64,000 bases of DNA from Hyphomonadaceae bacterium (GTDB lineage: Bacteria > Pseudomonadota > Alphaproteobacteria > Caulobacterales > Hyphomonadaceae), in NCBI GenBank assembly GCA_030697555.1, contig JAUYPV010000017.1, forward strand, positions 62,001 through 126,000. Reading direction: 5' to 3'. Positions 32,201 through 41,281 of this stretch are shown here, piece by piece (the first letter of the stretch is position 1; every line of letters begins with the position of its first letter). Both the position numbers and the translations under genes were made by a program. The notes beneath the pieces were generated by a model that made no database searches, was not told the DNA's origin, and worked only from the letters and a program-made list of their open reading frames with translations.

Positions 32201-32418
32201 ATCGTCGCGGTCAAGGGATAGGTGACCTGGTCTTCGACGATCTGCGGCGCCTGTCCCGGATAAGTCGTCCGGATCACCACCTGCACGTCGGAAAGATCAG
32301 GCAAAGCATCGACCGGTGTCGACCTGATCGCGATGCCGCCCGCGACCGCTAGCGCCAGCGCGGCCACAACGACAAGGAAGCGGTTGGCGATCGACCAGCG
32401 GATCAATGCCGCAATCAT
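29251..32418 (-). CDS. cusA: CusA-type copper/silver RND efflux pump
   Basis: The 1055-residue pump starts at the ATG at 32418. It has the HME4 motif [20 protein letters not shown] near residue 400, and the three methionines known to bind Cu+/Ag+ in CusA are conserved in context: DLLYMP, PLEMFE and RIDMLATG. This points clearly to copper and silver. Its start overlaps the cusB stop by four bases. Together with the czc unit the cell has two separate RND pumps with complementary metal range. Confidence 0.93.
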   Translation of the reverse strand: MIAALIRWSIANRFLVVVAALALAVAGGIAIRSTPVDALPDLSDVQVVIRTTYPGQAPQIVEDQVTYPLTATMLSVPGARSVRGFSFFGDSFVYVIFNDGVDLYWARSRVLEYLTQAQARLPAGARTSMGPDATGVGWVYEYALVDRLGGQDLGELRALQDWLLSFELKSVPGVAEVAAVGGMVRQHQIVLDPQKMATYGVTQAMVAEAVRRANSEAGGASIEIGEAEHVVRASGYLRNDDDFRAIPLKLAAGGVPVTLGDIAWIEIGPQMRRGIAELNGQGEVAGGVIVMRAGANAREVIAAVKERLKAVAPRLPAGVEIVTTYDRAPLIDRAIENLTHKLTEEFVVVALVCALFLFHLRSALVAIVTLPLGIATAFLVMRVQGVEANIMSLSGIAIAIGAMVDAAIVMVENAHKKLERWRDDNGGAMPKGEAHWWVIAQASIEVGPALFFSLIIITLSFLPVFTLQAQEGRLFAPLAFTKTYAMAAAAALSVTLTPVLMGFWIRGRVPSETANPINRVLSTIYRPAIGFTLKQPVVVIVIALMALASTAWPISRLGAEFMPMMDEGDLLYMPTALPGLSASEASELLQQTDRMIKTVPEVESVFGKAGRAETATDPAPLEMFETTIRLKPRADWRPGMTPERIIEQLDAAVRVPGLTNVWVPPIRNRIDMLATGVKSPIGVKVSGPDLATIQSAATTIEQAARGVEGVSSSAAERLANGRYVDIDIDRFAASRYGLNVADVQEVVSGAIGGEQIGEFIDGRARYPISLRYPREFRDTTDRLTALPIVTEAGLILTLGEVARVSVADGPAMIRSENGRLASFVFVDVRGRDLASVVGDIQAAVAATSLPEGVTVSYSGQFEYLERAAQRLALVGPATIVIIFLLLYMTFRRADEAMLVMASLPFALTGGVWLIYLMGYEFSVAVAVGFIALAGLAAEFGVVMLVYLRNALQERVDRGEAITPATVAEAVREGALLRLRPKAMTVAVVLAGLLPILFTGGTGGEVMRRIAAPLVGGMLSAPLLSLFVIPAAFLLIRRRGGMRQASNENRISEAGV

Positions 32419-33893
32419 CGCCCGCCCCCGACGCGCTCGATCGTCTCGATCACGTAGCCGCCGCCGGCCTTTCGGAAGGTGAACGTCACCTCGTCGCCGA
32501 CGGCGATGTTTTTCATGCCGCCCGGACCCCACGCGAACTGCATGGTCATGGCGGGCCAGTTGAGCCGCGCCACCGGCGCGTGGGAGAGCGTGATCCCCTT
32601 GTCGTCGATCGCGGTCACGCGCCCGGTCGTGGCGTAGGGTGCATCCTGCGCGGCTGGCGGACTCGCCTGCAGCCGCGCCATGACGCCCGTGAGGCTTGCT
32701 TCGGAATCGATCAGGAACTGGCCGGAGGCGACAACCTTCTGTCCCTCGCTCAGACCCGAAATAATCTCGGTGCGATCGCCGGATGTCGGGCCCGTGTCGA
32801 CCTCGGTCGGCGCGAATCGGCCATCCTCCAGAACCGCGATGACAACCGTCCGGCGGCCGGTGCGGATCACCGCCTCCGAGGGCACGACCAGCGCCTCGCG
32901 CGGCGCCGCATCGGAAAGGTCCGCCTCGCCTGTCATGCCCGGCCGCAGCCGGCCGTCAGGATTGGCGAGCGCCACGCGGACCTCGATCGCGCGCGACGCC
33001 GCGTTGGCCGCCGGGAGAATAGCCTCGATTTTTCCGGTGAACGCTTCTCCGGGATAGGCGGGAAACCTGGCGGACGCGCGCCCGCCGGGTTTGAGCGGCC
33101 CGGCCGCTCCCTGCGGCGCCGAAACCATCAGCCAGACAGGCGATAGTCCGTTGATGCTGGCGATTGCGGCGCCAGGTTCAACTGTCATGCCTTCCCGCAC
33201 ATCGAGCGAGGTAAGCGCACCCGTGATCGGCGCCCGGATGATGAACACCGACGGCGCGACTGCGCTCGCCTCCGCCTCGCGTGTCGCGTCCGCCGGAACA
33301 CCAAGCATGGCCAGCCTCTTTCGGGCGGCGGCGGCGAGCGCCGCATCGGCACCTTTGGAAAGCGCCAGATATTCCGCCAGCGCTCCGGTCCATTCCGGCA
33401 CGCGCAGATCAACAAGAGCATCGCCTGCCCGTACGATATCTCCGATGGCGCGACGGTGGCTCCGCTCGACGAACCCACCCTGCTTGGCTTGAACGATGGC
33501 CACATCGCGCTCATTGAAGGCGATCACGCCGGAGGCGGTGATGGAGGCCTTCACCGGCTCCTTCACGGCGACCGCGAAACGTACGCCGAGATTCTGGGCG
33601 ACGCCGGGATCGATGCGCACGCCCGGCGCAGCTTCCGGTTCGCCTGCGTAGCGAGGAACCAGCTGCATATCCATGAAGGGCGACTTGCCGGGCTGGTCGA
33701 AATGCTGGTCCGGGACCATCGGATCGTACCAGTAGAGGACTCGGCCGCCGTCCGCTGTGGTCTGCCCGGCCATGTCCATCGAGGGACGCTGCGCCAGCCA
33801 GAAACCGATCCCGACGCCGGCGGCGACCAGCGACAGTCCGACGACGGATGCGATGGCTACCCGTCTCAAGTCGAATTTCCTGCTGGCGCTCAT
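32415..33893 (-). CDS. cusB: CusB-type adaptor with fused C-terminal CusF domain
   Basis: This 492-residue adaptor has an N-terminal membrane anchor (about 12-34) and then a heavy-metal-binding segment ([19 protein letters not shown] with Met-rich FMDMQLVP). The fusion-protein core includes [15 protein letters not shown] and [19 protein letters not shown]. Residues ~415-492 are a CusF domain with His in SHAPVAR and Trp/Met/Met in NWPAMTMQF at CusF spacing. The fusion puts a copper donor on the adaptor itself, in addition to the free CusF encoded two genes later. Confidence 0.92.
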   Translation of the reverse strand: MSASRKFDLRRVAIASVVGLSLVAAGVGIGFWLAQRPSMDMAGQTTADGGRVLYWYDPMVPDQHFDQPGKSPFMDMQLVPRYAGEPEAAPGVRIDPGVAQNLGVRFAVAVKEPVKASITASGVIAFNERDVAIVQAKQGGFVERSHRRAIGDIVRAGDALVDLRVPEWTGALAEYLALSKGADAALAAAARKRLAMLGVPADATREAEASAVAPSVFIIRAPITGALTSLDVREGMTVEPGAAIASINGLSPVWLMVSAPQGAAGPLKPGGRASARFPAYPGEAFTGKIEAILPAANAASRAIEVRVALANPDGRLRPGMTGEADLSDAAPREALVVPSEAVIRTGRRTVVIAVLEDGRFAPTEVDTGPTSGDRTEIISGLSEGQKVVASGQFLIDSEASLTGVMARLQASPPAAQDAPYATTGRVTAIDDKGITLSHAPVARLNWPAMTMQFAWGPGGMKNIAVGDEVTFTFRKAGGGYVIETIERVGGGR

Positions 33894-35122
33894 GGCGCGA
33901 CCTCGCCGTATTCGAGACTGAGGACGGCGTCGAGCCTGTTCAACCGATGCTCGAGATCGATGCGTTCCAGCTCCGCTTCCCGGGCCTCGCGGCGGATGGC
34001 GATGAGATCGGCGAGCGGTAGCGTGCCGGCCTCATGGGCCGCCGCCGCCACGGCTTCGCGTTGCCGTGCGAGCGGCAGGACCACATCGCGCGCCCGCATC
34101 AGGCGTTCGCCGAGCGAAGCATGTTCCGCCAAGCGCGCCTCAAGCATGGCGCGGTGCTCCCTGACCATCGCCTCGCGCTCGGCGTCTGCCCGGCGGATAT
34201 CCGCTCGCCTGGCGTCGATCGTCGGGGACTGCCGCGTCGACTGGAAGAGCGGCAGGCTGAATTTGAGGCCGAAGGACACCATGTCGCCGAAGTCGGGATC
34301 GCGCCGGCCATACATCAGCGACCACGACCAATCCGGCTGCTTGCCAGCGCGCGCAATCTCGTACTCGGACCTCGCGCGCTGAATCTCGGCTGACGACCCG
34401 GCCAGCTGCACATGGTTTTCCAGGTGGCCGCGCAGATGTTCCGGATCGATCGCGAAGACAGGAGCGGCGGGCCCGGGCAGATCGTCGCCGATCGGGCCGA
34501 CCCAACGCTCCAGCTCGGCACGCGCAGAGGCGGTCATGAATTTTACTTCCGCCAGACGATCGGCGATCTGCGCTAAGTCCATGCGCGTCTTCAGGGCTGC
34601 ATCGGCCGGCGCCGCGCCGGAGGACAGGCTCGCAGTCGACGCTTCGCTCAGCGTTGCGACATCTTCGGCGAGTTGCCGAAGCACCCTTTCCCGCGCCGAG
34701 GCGAAGTAGGCGTCAATCCACGCCGTTGCGACGGCAAGCCGTGCTTCCAGCCGGGAGACCTCAAGCGCTGCTCCAGCGAGGCCCGCGTCCGCAGTCGCAA
34801 GGCCTGAACGCGCACGCCGGAGCGCGTCGCTGGGCACGTCCTGCATGACGCCGACGCTCAGCATGGTCATTTCGTCTCGGTTGAGACGAAAGCGATCCGC
34901 GCCCGTGACGGGGAAGTTATCCAATCCCAGCGCCAATTGCGGATCTGGCAGCTCGCCGGCAGGCCGGATGGAAAGGCGCGCCGTCTCCACCGCGGCCTTT
35001 CGCGCGGCGATGCTGGGTCCATCGGCGCTCGCGCGGGCGATGGCCTCGGCGAATGTCAGCGGATCGGCCGCAGCTGACGGCGCCAGGCCGACGGCGCAGC
35101 ACAAAAGCCATGCGTAACGCAT
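33890..35122 (-). CDS. cusC: CusC-type outer-membrane factor (TolC family)
   Basis: The 410-residue product has a signal peptide (LLCCAVGLAPSAAAD) and two outer-membrane-efflux repeats made of long helices, e.g. ADAGLAGAALEVSRLEARLA and RADAEREAMVREHRAMLEA. It supplies the outer-membrane channel of the Cus pump and overlaps cusB by four bases. It follows the small Cys-rich gene by 73 bases. Similarity in role to czcC at 26635 is expected; the two differ widely in sequence. Confidence 0.85.
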   Translation of the reverse strand: MRYAWLLCCAVGLAPSAAADPLTFAEAIARASADGPSIAARKAAVETARLSIRPAGELPDPQLALGLDNFPVTGADRFRLNRDEMTMLSVGVMQDVPSDALRRARSGLATADAGLAGAALEVSRLEARLAVATAWIDAYFASARERVLRQLAEDVATLSEASTASLSSGAAPADAALKTRMDLAQIADRLAEVKFMTASARAELERWVGPIGDDLPGPAAPVFAIDPEHLRGHLENHVQLAGSSAEIQRARSEYEIARAGKQPDWSWSLMYGRRDPDFGDMVSFGLKFSLPLFQSTRQSPTIDARRADIRRADAEREAMVREHRAMLEARLAEHASLGERLMRARDVVLPLARQREAVAAAAHEAGTLPLADLIAIRREAREAELERIDLEHRLNRLDAVLSLEYGEVAP

Positions 35123-35195
35123 GCTGAGGCTCCGGATTGTCCTTATGGAAAGATGCGAGCACGCGCCGAAACGCGCGGCCCACGGCTCCTAAAGG

Positions 35196-35531
35196 TCAAA
35201 CCGTCCTAGGAGGTCGCCAGAAGGAGAAAACGAGCGCTAGCAGAGGCTCAGCGGCGCTGAACGCCGGCCTGGCTTGGTCAAGCTTGATCACTGCAACCTT
35301 GAGTGAAGGCAAGGTGGGCGCCACCGCAACCGAACCGCGGCACGCCTGTCCCAATTGGCAGTCCACCGGCTTCTTGGGGTGATGGTCGCCATTCATGTCG
35401 GCCATTGCGCCATCCGGGCAGCAGTCGTGCGACGCCGCCTTATAGGGACAGTCCTGAGCGGCCCAAGCGCTCGCTGCCCCGCCGACGATGAGGGAGAGAG
35501 TCAGAAGAATTGTGAGCCAAATCCGGCGCAT
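35196..35531 (-). CDS. Small exported Cys/His protein preceding the cus genes
   Basis: The protein is 111 residues from the ATG at 35531, with a signal peptide (TILLTLSLIVGGAASAWA). The mature part has DCPYKAASHDCCPDG, then MADMNGDHHPKKPVDCQLGQAC, giving five Cys and several His/Met that could hold copper. It ends FSFWRPPRTV, similar to the PPRTIL tail of the His-rich protein before czcC. This suggests two paralogous accessory proteins, one per pump, with metal-binding parts tuned to the pump (His for zinc class, Cys/Met for copper). No function is established. Confidence 0.7.
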   Translation of the reverse strand: MRRIWLTILLTLSLIVGGAASAWAAQDCPYKAASHDCCPDGAMADMNGDHHPKKPVDCQLGQACRGSVAVAPTLPSLKVAVIKLDQARPAFSAAEPLLALVFSFWRPPRTV

Positions 35532-35734
35532 AGGTCGATCATCGTGCAGCAAGAGTAAAATTGCGTCAACGCCCACACGGAAGTTTGAGAGATGAATGGG
35601 CGCTGGCGGAGTGAAGCGTTGAACAGTTGGCGCGCCCCGCTGGATTGTTCGCTCTCGCCAATCTGTCCGTTCGAACGCAAACCTCATCTTCACCAAGCCA
35701 GGAAAGTCCCGCGGCGTCACGGCTGCGCGAATGA

Positions 35735-35778
35735 CCGACCGGTCGGCTGAAAAGAAAAGGCGTCGGTTGCCCGACGCC
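35735..35778 (-). terminator. Intrinsic terminator of the TetR gene, next to a 12-bp palindrome
   Basis: On the minus strand GGCGTCGG and CCGACGCC form a perfect 8-pair stem (35778-35759) with a 4-base loop, followed by TTTTCTTTTC: a good intrinsic terminator about 100 bases past the TetR stop. Just beyond it CCGACCGGTCGG (35735-35746) is a perfect palindrome of unknown role. The 35532-35876 gap holds no credible gene. Confidence 0.8.
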
Positions 35779-35876
35779 TATTCGATACCGCAGCCCTAAG
35801 TTGGGGGGACGGGCCTTGGTCCGGCACAAATTGCAAAGCGCGTGCCCGGCGTCAACGTCGCCAGACGCTACTCGGC

Positions 35877-36476
35877 TCACGTCGCCAGCACGCGGAACAA
35901 GCGATCAGCTTCCTGCGCTGACGGTTTGGCGCCGCGCTCGAGCCACCACGTCAGGACACCGAGCAAGGCGCCGGTATAATACGCGACCGCGCTGGGGGAT
36001 GCGCGTCCGCGGCGCGCGAGGTCGGCCTTGACGAGATCGCTGATCACCGCCTGCAGCGCTTCCTGCGCAATCCCGCCGCCCCGGGTGCCGGCGAGAGCGC
36101 GGTGCTGCCCGTGATGTGCAGCGGCATGCTCGAAGAGCGCGCGACTGAAAGCAAAGGGCTGCTGGCCACCGTCGCTTGCCTCGACCGCTGCGGCCAGCTG
36201 GTGCTTCATGCCCAGCATGCCTTTGCGCTTCAGGTCGGCCTTGTCTTTGAAGTGCGCATAGAAGGTGGCGCGGCTGACGCCCGCCTTTGCGCAGATCTGG
36301 CGCACGCTGACGGCGTCGTAGCCTTCGGAGACGATGAGCGCGAGGAAGGCGCGCTGCAGCGCCTCCCGGCTGCGCTGCGCACGTCGATCGAGGCGCGGCA
36401 CGGAGGCCCGTTCCGGTTGGGCTCGCGGCGTTGCCGGACGTTTAGGGCGATGTGTCCGGGAAAACGTGTTGGACAT
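35877..36476 (-). CDS. TetR-family transcriptional regulator
   Basis: The 199-residue regulator has a basic N-terminal tail and a TetR helix-turn-helix at about residues 30-80 (LQRAFLALIVSEGYDAVSVRQICAKAGVSRATFYAHFKDKADL is the usual layout; key residues are VRQIC, AGVSRATFY, HF). The C-terminal ligand domain is variable. It is transcribed away from a two-gene membrane unit, and a 15-base palindrome spans its own start codon, so it probably represses itself and perhaps that unit. No link to the metal pumps can be shown. Confidence 0.88.
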   Translation of the reverse strand: MSNTFSRTHRPKRPATPRAQPERASVPRLDRRAQRSREALQRAFLALIVSEGYDAVSVRQICAKAGVSRATFYAHFKDKADLKRKGMLGMKHQLAAAVEASDGGQQPFAFSRALFEHAAAHHGQHRALAGTRGGGIAQEALQAVISDLVKADLARRGRASPSAVAYYTGALLGVLTWWLERGAKPSAQEADRLFRVLAT

Positions 36477-36484
36477 GGTGTCCA
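36470..36484. promoter_or_regulatory. Probable TetR operator
   Basis: TGGACA-TGG-TGTCCA is a perfect inverted repeat that covers the TetR ATG (complement of 36474-36476) and lies 40 bases before the divergent small gene. Size and position fit an autoregulatory operator. Confidence 0.6.
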
Positions 36485-36523
36485 GTATCTTAGGCTCGTC
36501 TCAGCCAGAGCGCGAGACCAGAT

Positions 36524-36661
36524 ATGGACGACCCCTCTCCTAGACCGAAGCCGCCGCCCGTGCCCGGGTGGGTGAAGCTGTTCGCGCTTGTCGGCGCCCT
36601 CCTCGCGATTGCTTTCATCGGCCTTCACCTTGCCGGGCGCGGTTTCGGGCATGGACCATGA
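36524..36661 (+). CDS. Small single-pass membrane protein (45 residues)
   Basis: The product starts MDDPSPRPKPPPVPGW, a proline-rich cytoplasmic tail, followed by one hydrophobic helix (VKLFALVGALLAIAFIGLHLA) and a short GRGFGHGP tail. Its stop TGA overlaps the ATG of the next gene as ATGA, strong evidence of a real coupled gene. It is too short to be found by most gene callers. Role unknown; probably a partner of the downstream membrane protein. Confidence 0.72.
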   Translation: MDDPSPRPKPPPVPGWVKLFALVGALLAIAFIGLHLAGRGFGHGP

Positions 36662-37152
36662 CACTCGCACCGTCTGCCCGGCGCTTCGTCATCGTCTGTC
36701 ATGTCTTGGCCTCCGCCGGCTGGGCCGGCGCGGTTGCGGTCTTCTTGGTGCTGGCGATCGCGGGGTTATCGGACGGAGAGCCGCTGACGCTCCGGGCGGT
36801 CTATGTTGCGATGGATCTGGCGACGGCGTGGATCATCGTGCCGCTGAGTTTCGCCGCGCCGCTCACAGGTCTCGTGCTCGGCCTCGGCACGCGCTGGGGG
36901 CTGTTCCGGCACTACTGGGTCGCGATCAAACTCGTAATGACCCTCCCCTCGACCGGCTTTCTTCTGATGCACACCGGCCCCATTGGCGCGGCGGCGAGCT
37001 TCTCGGCAGGCGGGTCCTTGCCCCAAGAAGCCGCGGCCCTGCGCCTTCAGCTTGTGGTTGATGCCGGCGCGGCCCTTGCGGTGCTCGTAGTGGCGACCTG
37101 CCTCGCCGTTTACAAACCCGCCGGCGTCACACCGTTCCGGATGAAGGACTAG
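36658..37152 (+). CDS. Integral membrane protein (DUF2269-like)
   Basis: The protein is 164 residues from the ATG at 36658, which overlaps the preceding small gene by four bases. It has four membrane helices (e.g. FVIVCHVLASAGWAGAVAVFL, then WIIVPLSFAAPLTGLVLGLG, HYWVAIKLVMTLPSTGFLLM and ALAVLVVATCLAVY). Conserved His in VCHVLA and in the HYWV segment recall DUF2269-type proteins, some of which bind haem, but this is weak. It faces away from TetR and may be its target. Its stop codon overlaps that of the DUF305 remnant on the other strand. Confidence 0.65.
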   Translation: MTLAPSARRFVIVCHVLASAGWAGAVAVFLVLAIAGLSDGEPLTLRAVYVAMDLATAWIIVPLSFAAPLTGLVLGLGTRWGLFRHYWVAIKLVMTLPSTGFLLMHTGPIGAAASFSAGGSLPQEAAALRLQLVVDAGAALAVLVVATCLAVYKPAGVTPFRMKD

Positions 37153-37235
37153 GGCTTGGCCAGCAGCGCCTGCATTTCGGCGATCTCTTGCTTCTGAGAC
37201 GCCACGATCTTGGCAAAGGCTCCGCCCGACTTCAT
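37149..37235 (-). pseudogene. Remnant of a DUF305-like gene (C-terminal end)
   Basis: A 28-codon minus-strand frame reads MKSGGAFAKIVASQKQEIA and then EMQALLAKP before TAG. The pattern IVxxQxxEIAEMxxxL is the characteristic last helix of DUF305 proteins, which are exported, Met/His-rich and common in copper islands. An in-frame TGA lies six codons upstream of the ATG, and nothing resembling the rest of the protein precedes it, so this looks like a deletion scar. Confidence 0.55.
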
Positions 37236-37296
37236 GTGTTGGCGCTGCGGTCAAGCAAGGAGGGAGCACCCGGCAGATTTTCTTAGGGCACGCTGA

Positions 37297-37321
37297 GGGT
37301 TACTGAACGCCGCTGCGTATT
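37297..37321 (+). promoter_or_regulatory. Candidate ECF promoter (island motif) for the methyltransferase
   Basis: GGGTTA, 13 bases, CGTATT; ends 45 bases before the GTG start. One of twelve sites of the form GGGNNN-N13-CGTAWN in the copper island. Confidence 0.6.
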
Positions 37322-37366
37322 TCTTTCAGGCCTCGGACTTCGGCGGGAGGCCAGAAGAGGTGCGGG

Positions 37367-38389
37367 GTGGGCGACCTGACCGACTTCCTGCAAAGCCCGG
37401 TCACAGGCCGCGGGCTGCACTGGACACCGGATAACCGCCTCGCCACTGACGGTGGGCCATCTTATGCGTTCCGCGATGGCGTTGCATGCCTGTTGCCTGA
37501 AGCCGGCGGCGGCGTCGCGGCGAGCGACGCCAGCCAAACGGTTCGCGACTTCTATGAAACCGAGGGATGGGCTGAGGACGACGAGGGGTTGTTCGGCGAC
37601 ACCAAGGCGTTTGTCGATACGCGTGCGGTCTCGCTCGCCTTCACGCGCAAGTGCATGGCCCGGCTCAGCAGACATTTCAGCAAGGGCGGACGATACCTGC
37701 TCGACGCCGGCAGCGGCGCAATCCCGCACAAGGAAGTGTTGGCCTATGGAGACCAGTATGAACAGCGCGTCTGCGTCGATCTTGCGACGTCGGCCCTGCG
37801 GAGTGCGCGATCAAAGCTCGGCGAGCGGGGAATATACGTGCAAGGAGACTTGACCAACCTGCCGTTCAAGACCGGGTCGTTCTATGCGGTTACGTGCAAT
37901 CATGTGATTTACCAGATTCCTCTCGAGCATCAGCCGGCCGCTTTCCGCGAACTCTGGCGGGTTCTGAAGCCGCGCGGCTTCGGCGTCGTCGTTTACTTGT
38001 GGTCCTACGTGCCGCTGGCGCGGCGCCTCGAACGGCTCGCGCGGCTATTCATGGGCAAACGCGTCATGGACTTGGTCGAAACAGCAAAGCCGTCCGAGCC
38101 TCTGCCCGAACTCTCTCATCACCCTCAACGGCGATCCTGGTTCGAGGCGCAGGATTGGCCCTTCCGCTACACATTCGACACGTTTCGCATTGTCGACAAC
38201 GCCTTCCTGTGCAGCCACATTAGCGATGACTGGCGCGGCCGCGCATTTCTGAGAGCACTTTTCGCGTCACAGCAGCTCGCCCCGGGTTTTTGCGGGAGAT
38301 ACGGCGCATTCCCGGCGATCATCATTCGCAAGCCACGCACCGCCGCCTGGCGATCTATCGTCGAAACACCGCTAACAGTTCCTCGATGA
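37367..38389 (+). CDS. SAM-dependent methyltransferase (class I)
   Basis: This 340-residue enzyme starts at GTG, with AGAAGAGG about 7 bases upstream. Residues 1-45 resemble a Trm112-like N-terminal module (FLQSPVTGRGLHW, then YAFRDGVACLLPE). The Rossmann fold has motif I LLDAGSGAIPHKEV, motif II acidic CVDLATSALR, and GDLTNLPFKTGSF with NHVIYQI. The substrate is unknown; similar proteins modify quinones, lipids or small molecules. It is preceded by a copy of the island promoter motif, and its last 35 bases overlap the csoR 3' end on the other strand. Confidence 0.8.
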   Translation: MGDLTDFLQSPVTGRGLHWTPDNRLATDGGPSYAFRDGVACLLPEAGGGVAASDASQTVRDFYETEGWAEDDEGLFGDTKAFVDTRAVSLAFTRKCMARLSRHFSKGGRYLLDAGSGAIPHKEVLAYGDQYEQRVCVDLATSALRSARSKLGERGIYVQGDLTNLPFKTGSFYAVTCNHVIYQIPLEHQPAAFRELWRVLKPRGFGVVVYLWSYVPLARRLERLARLFMGKRVMDLVETAKPSEPLPELSHHPQRRSWFEAQDWPFRYTFDTFRIVDNAFLCSHISDDWRGRAFLRALFASQQLAPGFCGRYGAFPAIIIRKPRTAAWRSIVETPLTVPR

Positions 38390-38621
38390 CCTTTTCCTGC
38401 TCCGCCACGTTCTTCGATTTCATCGCGCGGTGAACGCAGTGACCAAGATGCTGGCGCAAAAGATCGCTTTCAACGCGCGTCAGCGCAGCACGGGCCGCTT
38501 GGATCTGAGTCACGACATCGATACAATAGCGGTCCTCCTCCACCATCCTGGCGATGCCGCGAATCTGCCCTTCAACACGATTGAGGTTCTTCAGCGCTTT
38601 TTCGGATGCCGCTCTTTCCAT
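38355..38621 (-). CDS. csoR: CsoR-family copper-sensing repressor
   Basis: The 88-residue all-helical regulator has the Cu+ ligands of CsoR at the exact spacing: Cys33 (RYCID), His58 and Cys62 (HLGHC), i.e. +25 and +4. The Asn and Arg at NLNRVEGQIRG form the DNA-binding face. In the family, Cu+ binding releases the repressor. It is divergent from the copper ATPase gene, and two matching operators lie between them, so it should control that pump and itself. The end overlaps the convergent methyltransferase gene by 35 bases. Confidence 0.93.
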   Translation of the reverse strand: MERAASEKALKNLNRVEGQIRGIARMVEEDRYCIDVVTQIQAARAALTRVESDLLRQHLGHCVHRAMKSKNVAEQEKVIEELLAVFRR

Positions 38622-38624
38622 AGA

Positions 38625-38669
38625 TACCCCTCCAGGGTACTTGAATACATACCCCTATAGGGTATATAA
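38625..38669. promoter_or_regulatory. Two CsoR operators and the copA promoter
   Basis: TACCC-CTCCA-GGGTA (38625-38639) and ATACCC-CTATA-GGGTAT (38649-38665) are inverted repeats with the same 5-base centre. The second lies between a -35 TTGAAT (38641-38646) and a -10 ATATAA (38664-38669) with 17-base spacing, so a bound repressor would block the copA promoter directly. The first lies 4 bases upstream of the csoR start codon and would serve autoregulation. Confidence 0.85.
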
Positions 38670-38702
38670 GACCACGTAGGATTACAAGCCCCGGAGGACG
38701 CG

Positions 38703-41171
38703 ATGGCCGACCATCATCACGCAGACAGCCCGCAAAAGGACCCGGTCTGCGGCATGACGGTGAAGGCCGACACGCCGCACCGGCTTATGCATGAAGGCCG
38801 AGAGGTTTTGTTCTGCAGCGCCGGTTGCCGCACCAAATTCCAAGCTGAGCCGGCGCGCTATGCGAAACGGGCGTCGCCAAAAGATCATGCCTGCTGCTCG
38901 CCAGCCGAAGTGAAGCCCGACCACCTTCACCACCGTGATGATGGTCATCATCGCGATCACAGCAAGGTCGCTGCCGTCGGAGCTGCGCCTCCAGGCGCGA
39001 AATGGACCTGCCCGATGCACCCCGAGATCATGCGCGACGGGCCCGGCTCCTGCCCGATCTGCGGCATGGCGCTTGAGCCGATGATGCCGACGGCGGACGC
39101 CGGGCCGAACCCGGAGCTTCGCGACATATCGCGGCGCTTCTGGATCGGCGTCGTGCTGACTCTGCCCGTCCTTGCGCTGGAAATGGGCCGCCACCTCTTC
39201 AATGTCGATGCGCTCGTGCCGCCGTACATCAACGGCTGGGTTCAATTCGCGTTGGCGACGCCGGTCGTGATCTGGGCCGGCTGGCCCTTCTTCGAGCGCG
39301 CCTTCGCCTCGCTGGTGTCGCGCAATCTCAACATGTTCACGCTGATCGCCCTCGGGACGGGCGTGGCCTGGACTTATAGCGTCGTTGCGACGCTGTTGCC
39401 GGCGGCGTTTCCGCCCGAATTCCACGGCGAGCATGGCGAGGTCGCCGTCTACTTTGAGGCTGCAGCCGTCATCACCGTCCTGGTGCTGCTCGGCCAGGTG
39501 CTGGAGCTGCGCGCCCGCGAGCGCACCGGCGGCGCGATCCGCGCCTTGCTCGGTCTTGCGCCCAAAACCGCACGCCGCATCGAGAACGGCGACGAGGCGG
39601 AAGTACCGGTCGATGCCATCGCTGTTGGCGACCGGCTCCGCGTGCGTCCCGGAGAGAAAACACCGGTTGATGGCGTCGTTGTCGACGGCCGTTCGACCCT
39701 CGACGAATCCATGGTCACGGGCGAATCCATGCCTGTCACCCGCACAGTCGGCGATGCGGTCATTGCCGGGACGCTCAATCAGACTGGCGCTCTGGTGATC
39801 GAGGCGACGCGCGTCGGGCGCGACACTATGCTTTCGCAGATCGTACAGCTGGTCGCTGAAGCGCAGCGCAGCCGGGCCCCGATCCAGCGCCTGGCCGACA
39901 AGGTGTCCGGCTGGTTCGTGCCTGCGGTCATCGGTGTAGCCCTTCTCGCCTTCTTCGGCTGGTGGGCGTTCGGTCCGGAGCCATCCTTCACCTACGGCCT
40001 CATCGCCGCCGTGTCGGTTCTCATCATCGCCTGCCCCTGTGCGCTGGGCCTCGCGACGCCGATGTCGATCATGGCCGGAGTGGGCCGCGCGGCGCGCCAG
40101 GGCGTTCTCATCCGCAACGCGGAAGCGCTCGAACGCCTCGAGAAGGTCAACACGCTGGTGCTCGACAAGACCGGCACGCTGACCGAAGGCAAGCCCGGCG
40201 TCGTCGCCATCAATACAGTCGACGGAATCGCCGAATCCGATCTCATCCGCCTCGCCGCCAGCCTAGAGCAGCGCAGCGAGCATCCGCTAGCGCTCGCCAT
40301 CGTGGCGGCCGCCAAGGAACGGACAATCGGTCTCATCGAGCCGACCGAGTTCGACTCGCCGACCGGCAAGGGCGTCATCGGCCAGGTCGAGGGCCGTCGG
40401 CTTGCGATTGGCGCCGAACGCTATCTCGATGAACTGGGTATTCCGACCGCGACACTCAGGGCTGAAGCCGAACGCCTTCGCGCCGACGGCGTCACGGCGA
40501 TCTTCGTTGCGATCGACGGTAAGCTGGCCGGCGTTCTTGGTATCGCCGACCGGATAAAGGCGACGACACCAGAGTCGCTCAAGGCGCTCCGCGCCCAGGG
40601 CATCGAGCTCGTCATGCTGACGGGCGACAACCGCACCACGGCGGAAGCGGTCGGCCGCATGCTCGGCATCACCAACGTCGAAGCCGAGGTTCTGCCCGAG
40701 GACAAGTCGCGCATTGTCGAAAGGCTAAAGCGCGTAGGTCGCATCGTCGCCATGGCGGGAGACGGCGTTAACGACGCGCCGGCGCTCGCCGCCGCTGATG
40801 TTGGCATCGCCATGGGCACCGGGACCGACGTTGCGATCGAAAGCGCCGCCGGCACGCTGCTGCGCGGCGATCTCGCCGGCGTCGTCAAGGGACGCGCGGT
40901 CTCGCGCGCGACCATGGCGAACATCCGCCAGAACCTCATCTTTGCCTTCGGCTACAACGCCGCCGGCATTCCGATCGCGGCAGGCCTGCTTTACCCACTC
41001 ACGGGGCAACTGCTTTCACCAATGCTGGCGGCGGCGGCGATGGCGCTGTCCTCGGTGTCGGTCATCGTGAACTCCCTGCGGCTCGGCGCCGCAGAGCCTG
41101 CCGAAACGAAGCAACCCGTGTCCCTTCCGCCCCTGCCCGCAGCCCGGGCTTCCAGCGGCGGTTGCCACTAG
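38703..41171 (+). CDS. copA: Copper-exporting P1B-type ATPase with YHS and metal-binding N-terminus
   Basis: This 822-residue pump has an N-terminal YHS/TRASH domain ([12 protein letters not shown], then [10 protein letters not shown]), a His-rich linker ([14 protein letters not shown]) and a heavy-metal-binding domain ([26 protein letters not shown]) instead of CxxC HMA domains. The membrane metal site is CPC ([13 protein letters not shown]), the phosphorylation site DKTGTLTEG, and the hinge [23 protein letters not shown] and CsoR control indicate Cu+ export from the cytoplasm. The C-terminal SSGGCH may add a ligand. It is followed by copC-copD after 110 bases. Confidence 0.93.
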   Translation: MADHHHADSPQKDPVCGMTVKADTPHRLMHEGREVLFCSAGCRTKFQAEPARYAKRASPKDHACCSPAEVKPDHLHHRDDGHHRDHSKVAAVGAAPPGAKWTCPMHPEIMRDGPGSCPICGMALEPMMPTADAGPNPELRDISRRFWIGVVLTLPVLALEMGRHLFNVDALVPPYINGWVQFALATPVVIWAGWPFFERAFASLVSRNLNMFTLIALGTGVAWTYSVVATLLPAAFPPEFHGEHGEVAVYFEAAAVITVLVLLGQVLELRARERTGGAIRALLGLAPKTARRIENGDEAEVPVDAIAVGDRLRVRPGEKTPVDGVVVDGRSTLDESMVTGESMPVTRTVGDAVIAGTLNQTGALVIEATRVGRDTMLSQIVQLVAEAQRSRAPIQRLADKVSGWFVPAVIGVALLAFFGWWAFGPEPSFTYGLIAAVSVLIIACPCALGLATPMSIMAGVGRAARQGVLIRNAEALERLEKVNTLVLDKTGTLTEGKPGVVAINTVDGIAESDLIRLAASLEQRSEHPLALAIVAAAKERTIGLIEPTEFDSPTGKGVIGQVEGRRLAIGAERYLDELGIPTATLRAEAERLRADGVTAIFVAIDGKLAGVLGIADRIKATTPESLKALRAQGIELVMLTGDNRTTAEAVGRMLGITNVEAEVLPEDKSRIVERLKRVGRIVAMAGDGVNDAPALAAADVGIAMGTGTDVAIESAAGTLLRGDLAGVVKGRAVSRATMANIRQNLIFAFGYNAAGIPIAAGLLYPLTGQLLSPMLAAAAMALSSVSVIVNSLRLGAAEPAETKQPVSLPPLPAARASSGGCH

Positions 41172-41197
41172 ACAATCGTCCGGCGCCAATCGCATGA

Positions 41198-41222
41198 GGG
41201 GTCGACCACGGCGCTGCGTATA
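41198..41222 (+). promoter_or_regulatory. Candidate ECF promoter for copC-copD
   Basis: GGGGTC, 13 bases, CGTATA; ends 59 bases before the copC ATG and 27 bases after the copA stop, so copCD can be expressed apart from the CsoR-controlled pump. Confidence 0.65.
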
Positions 41223-41281
41223 ATAGGTGACACCCCTCCCCCTGCTGCACTGGAGCGGCGGCCGAACCCAGGAGACGACAG

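Noticed and set aside
35566-35880. A 104-codon minus-strand frame downstream of the TetR gene.
   Set aside because: It would span the intrinsic terminator and has no recognisable feature.
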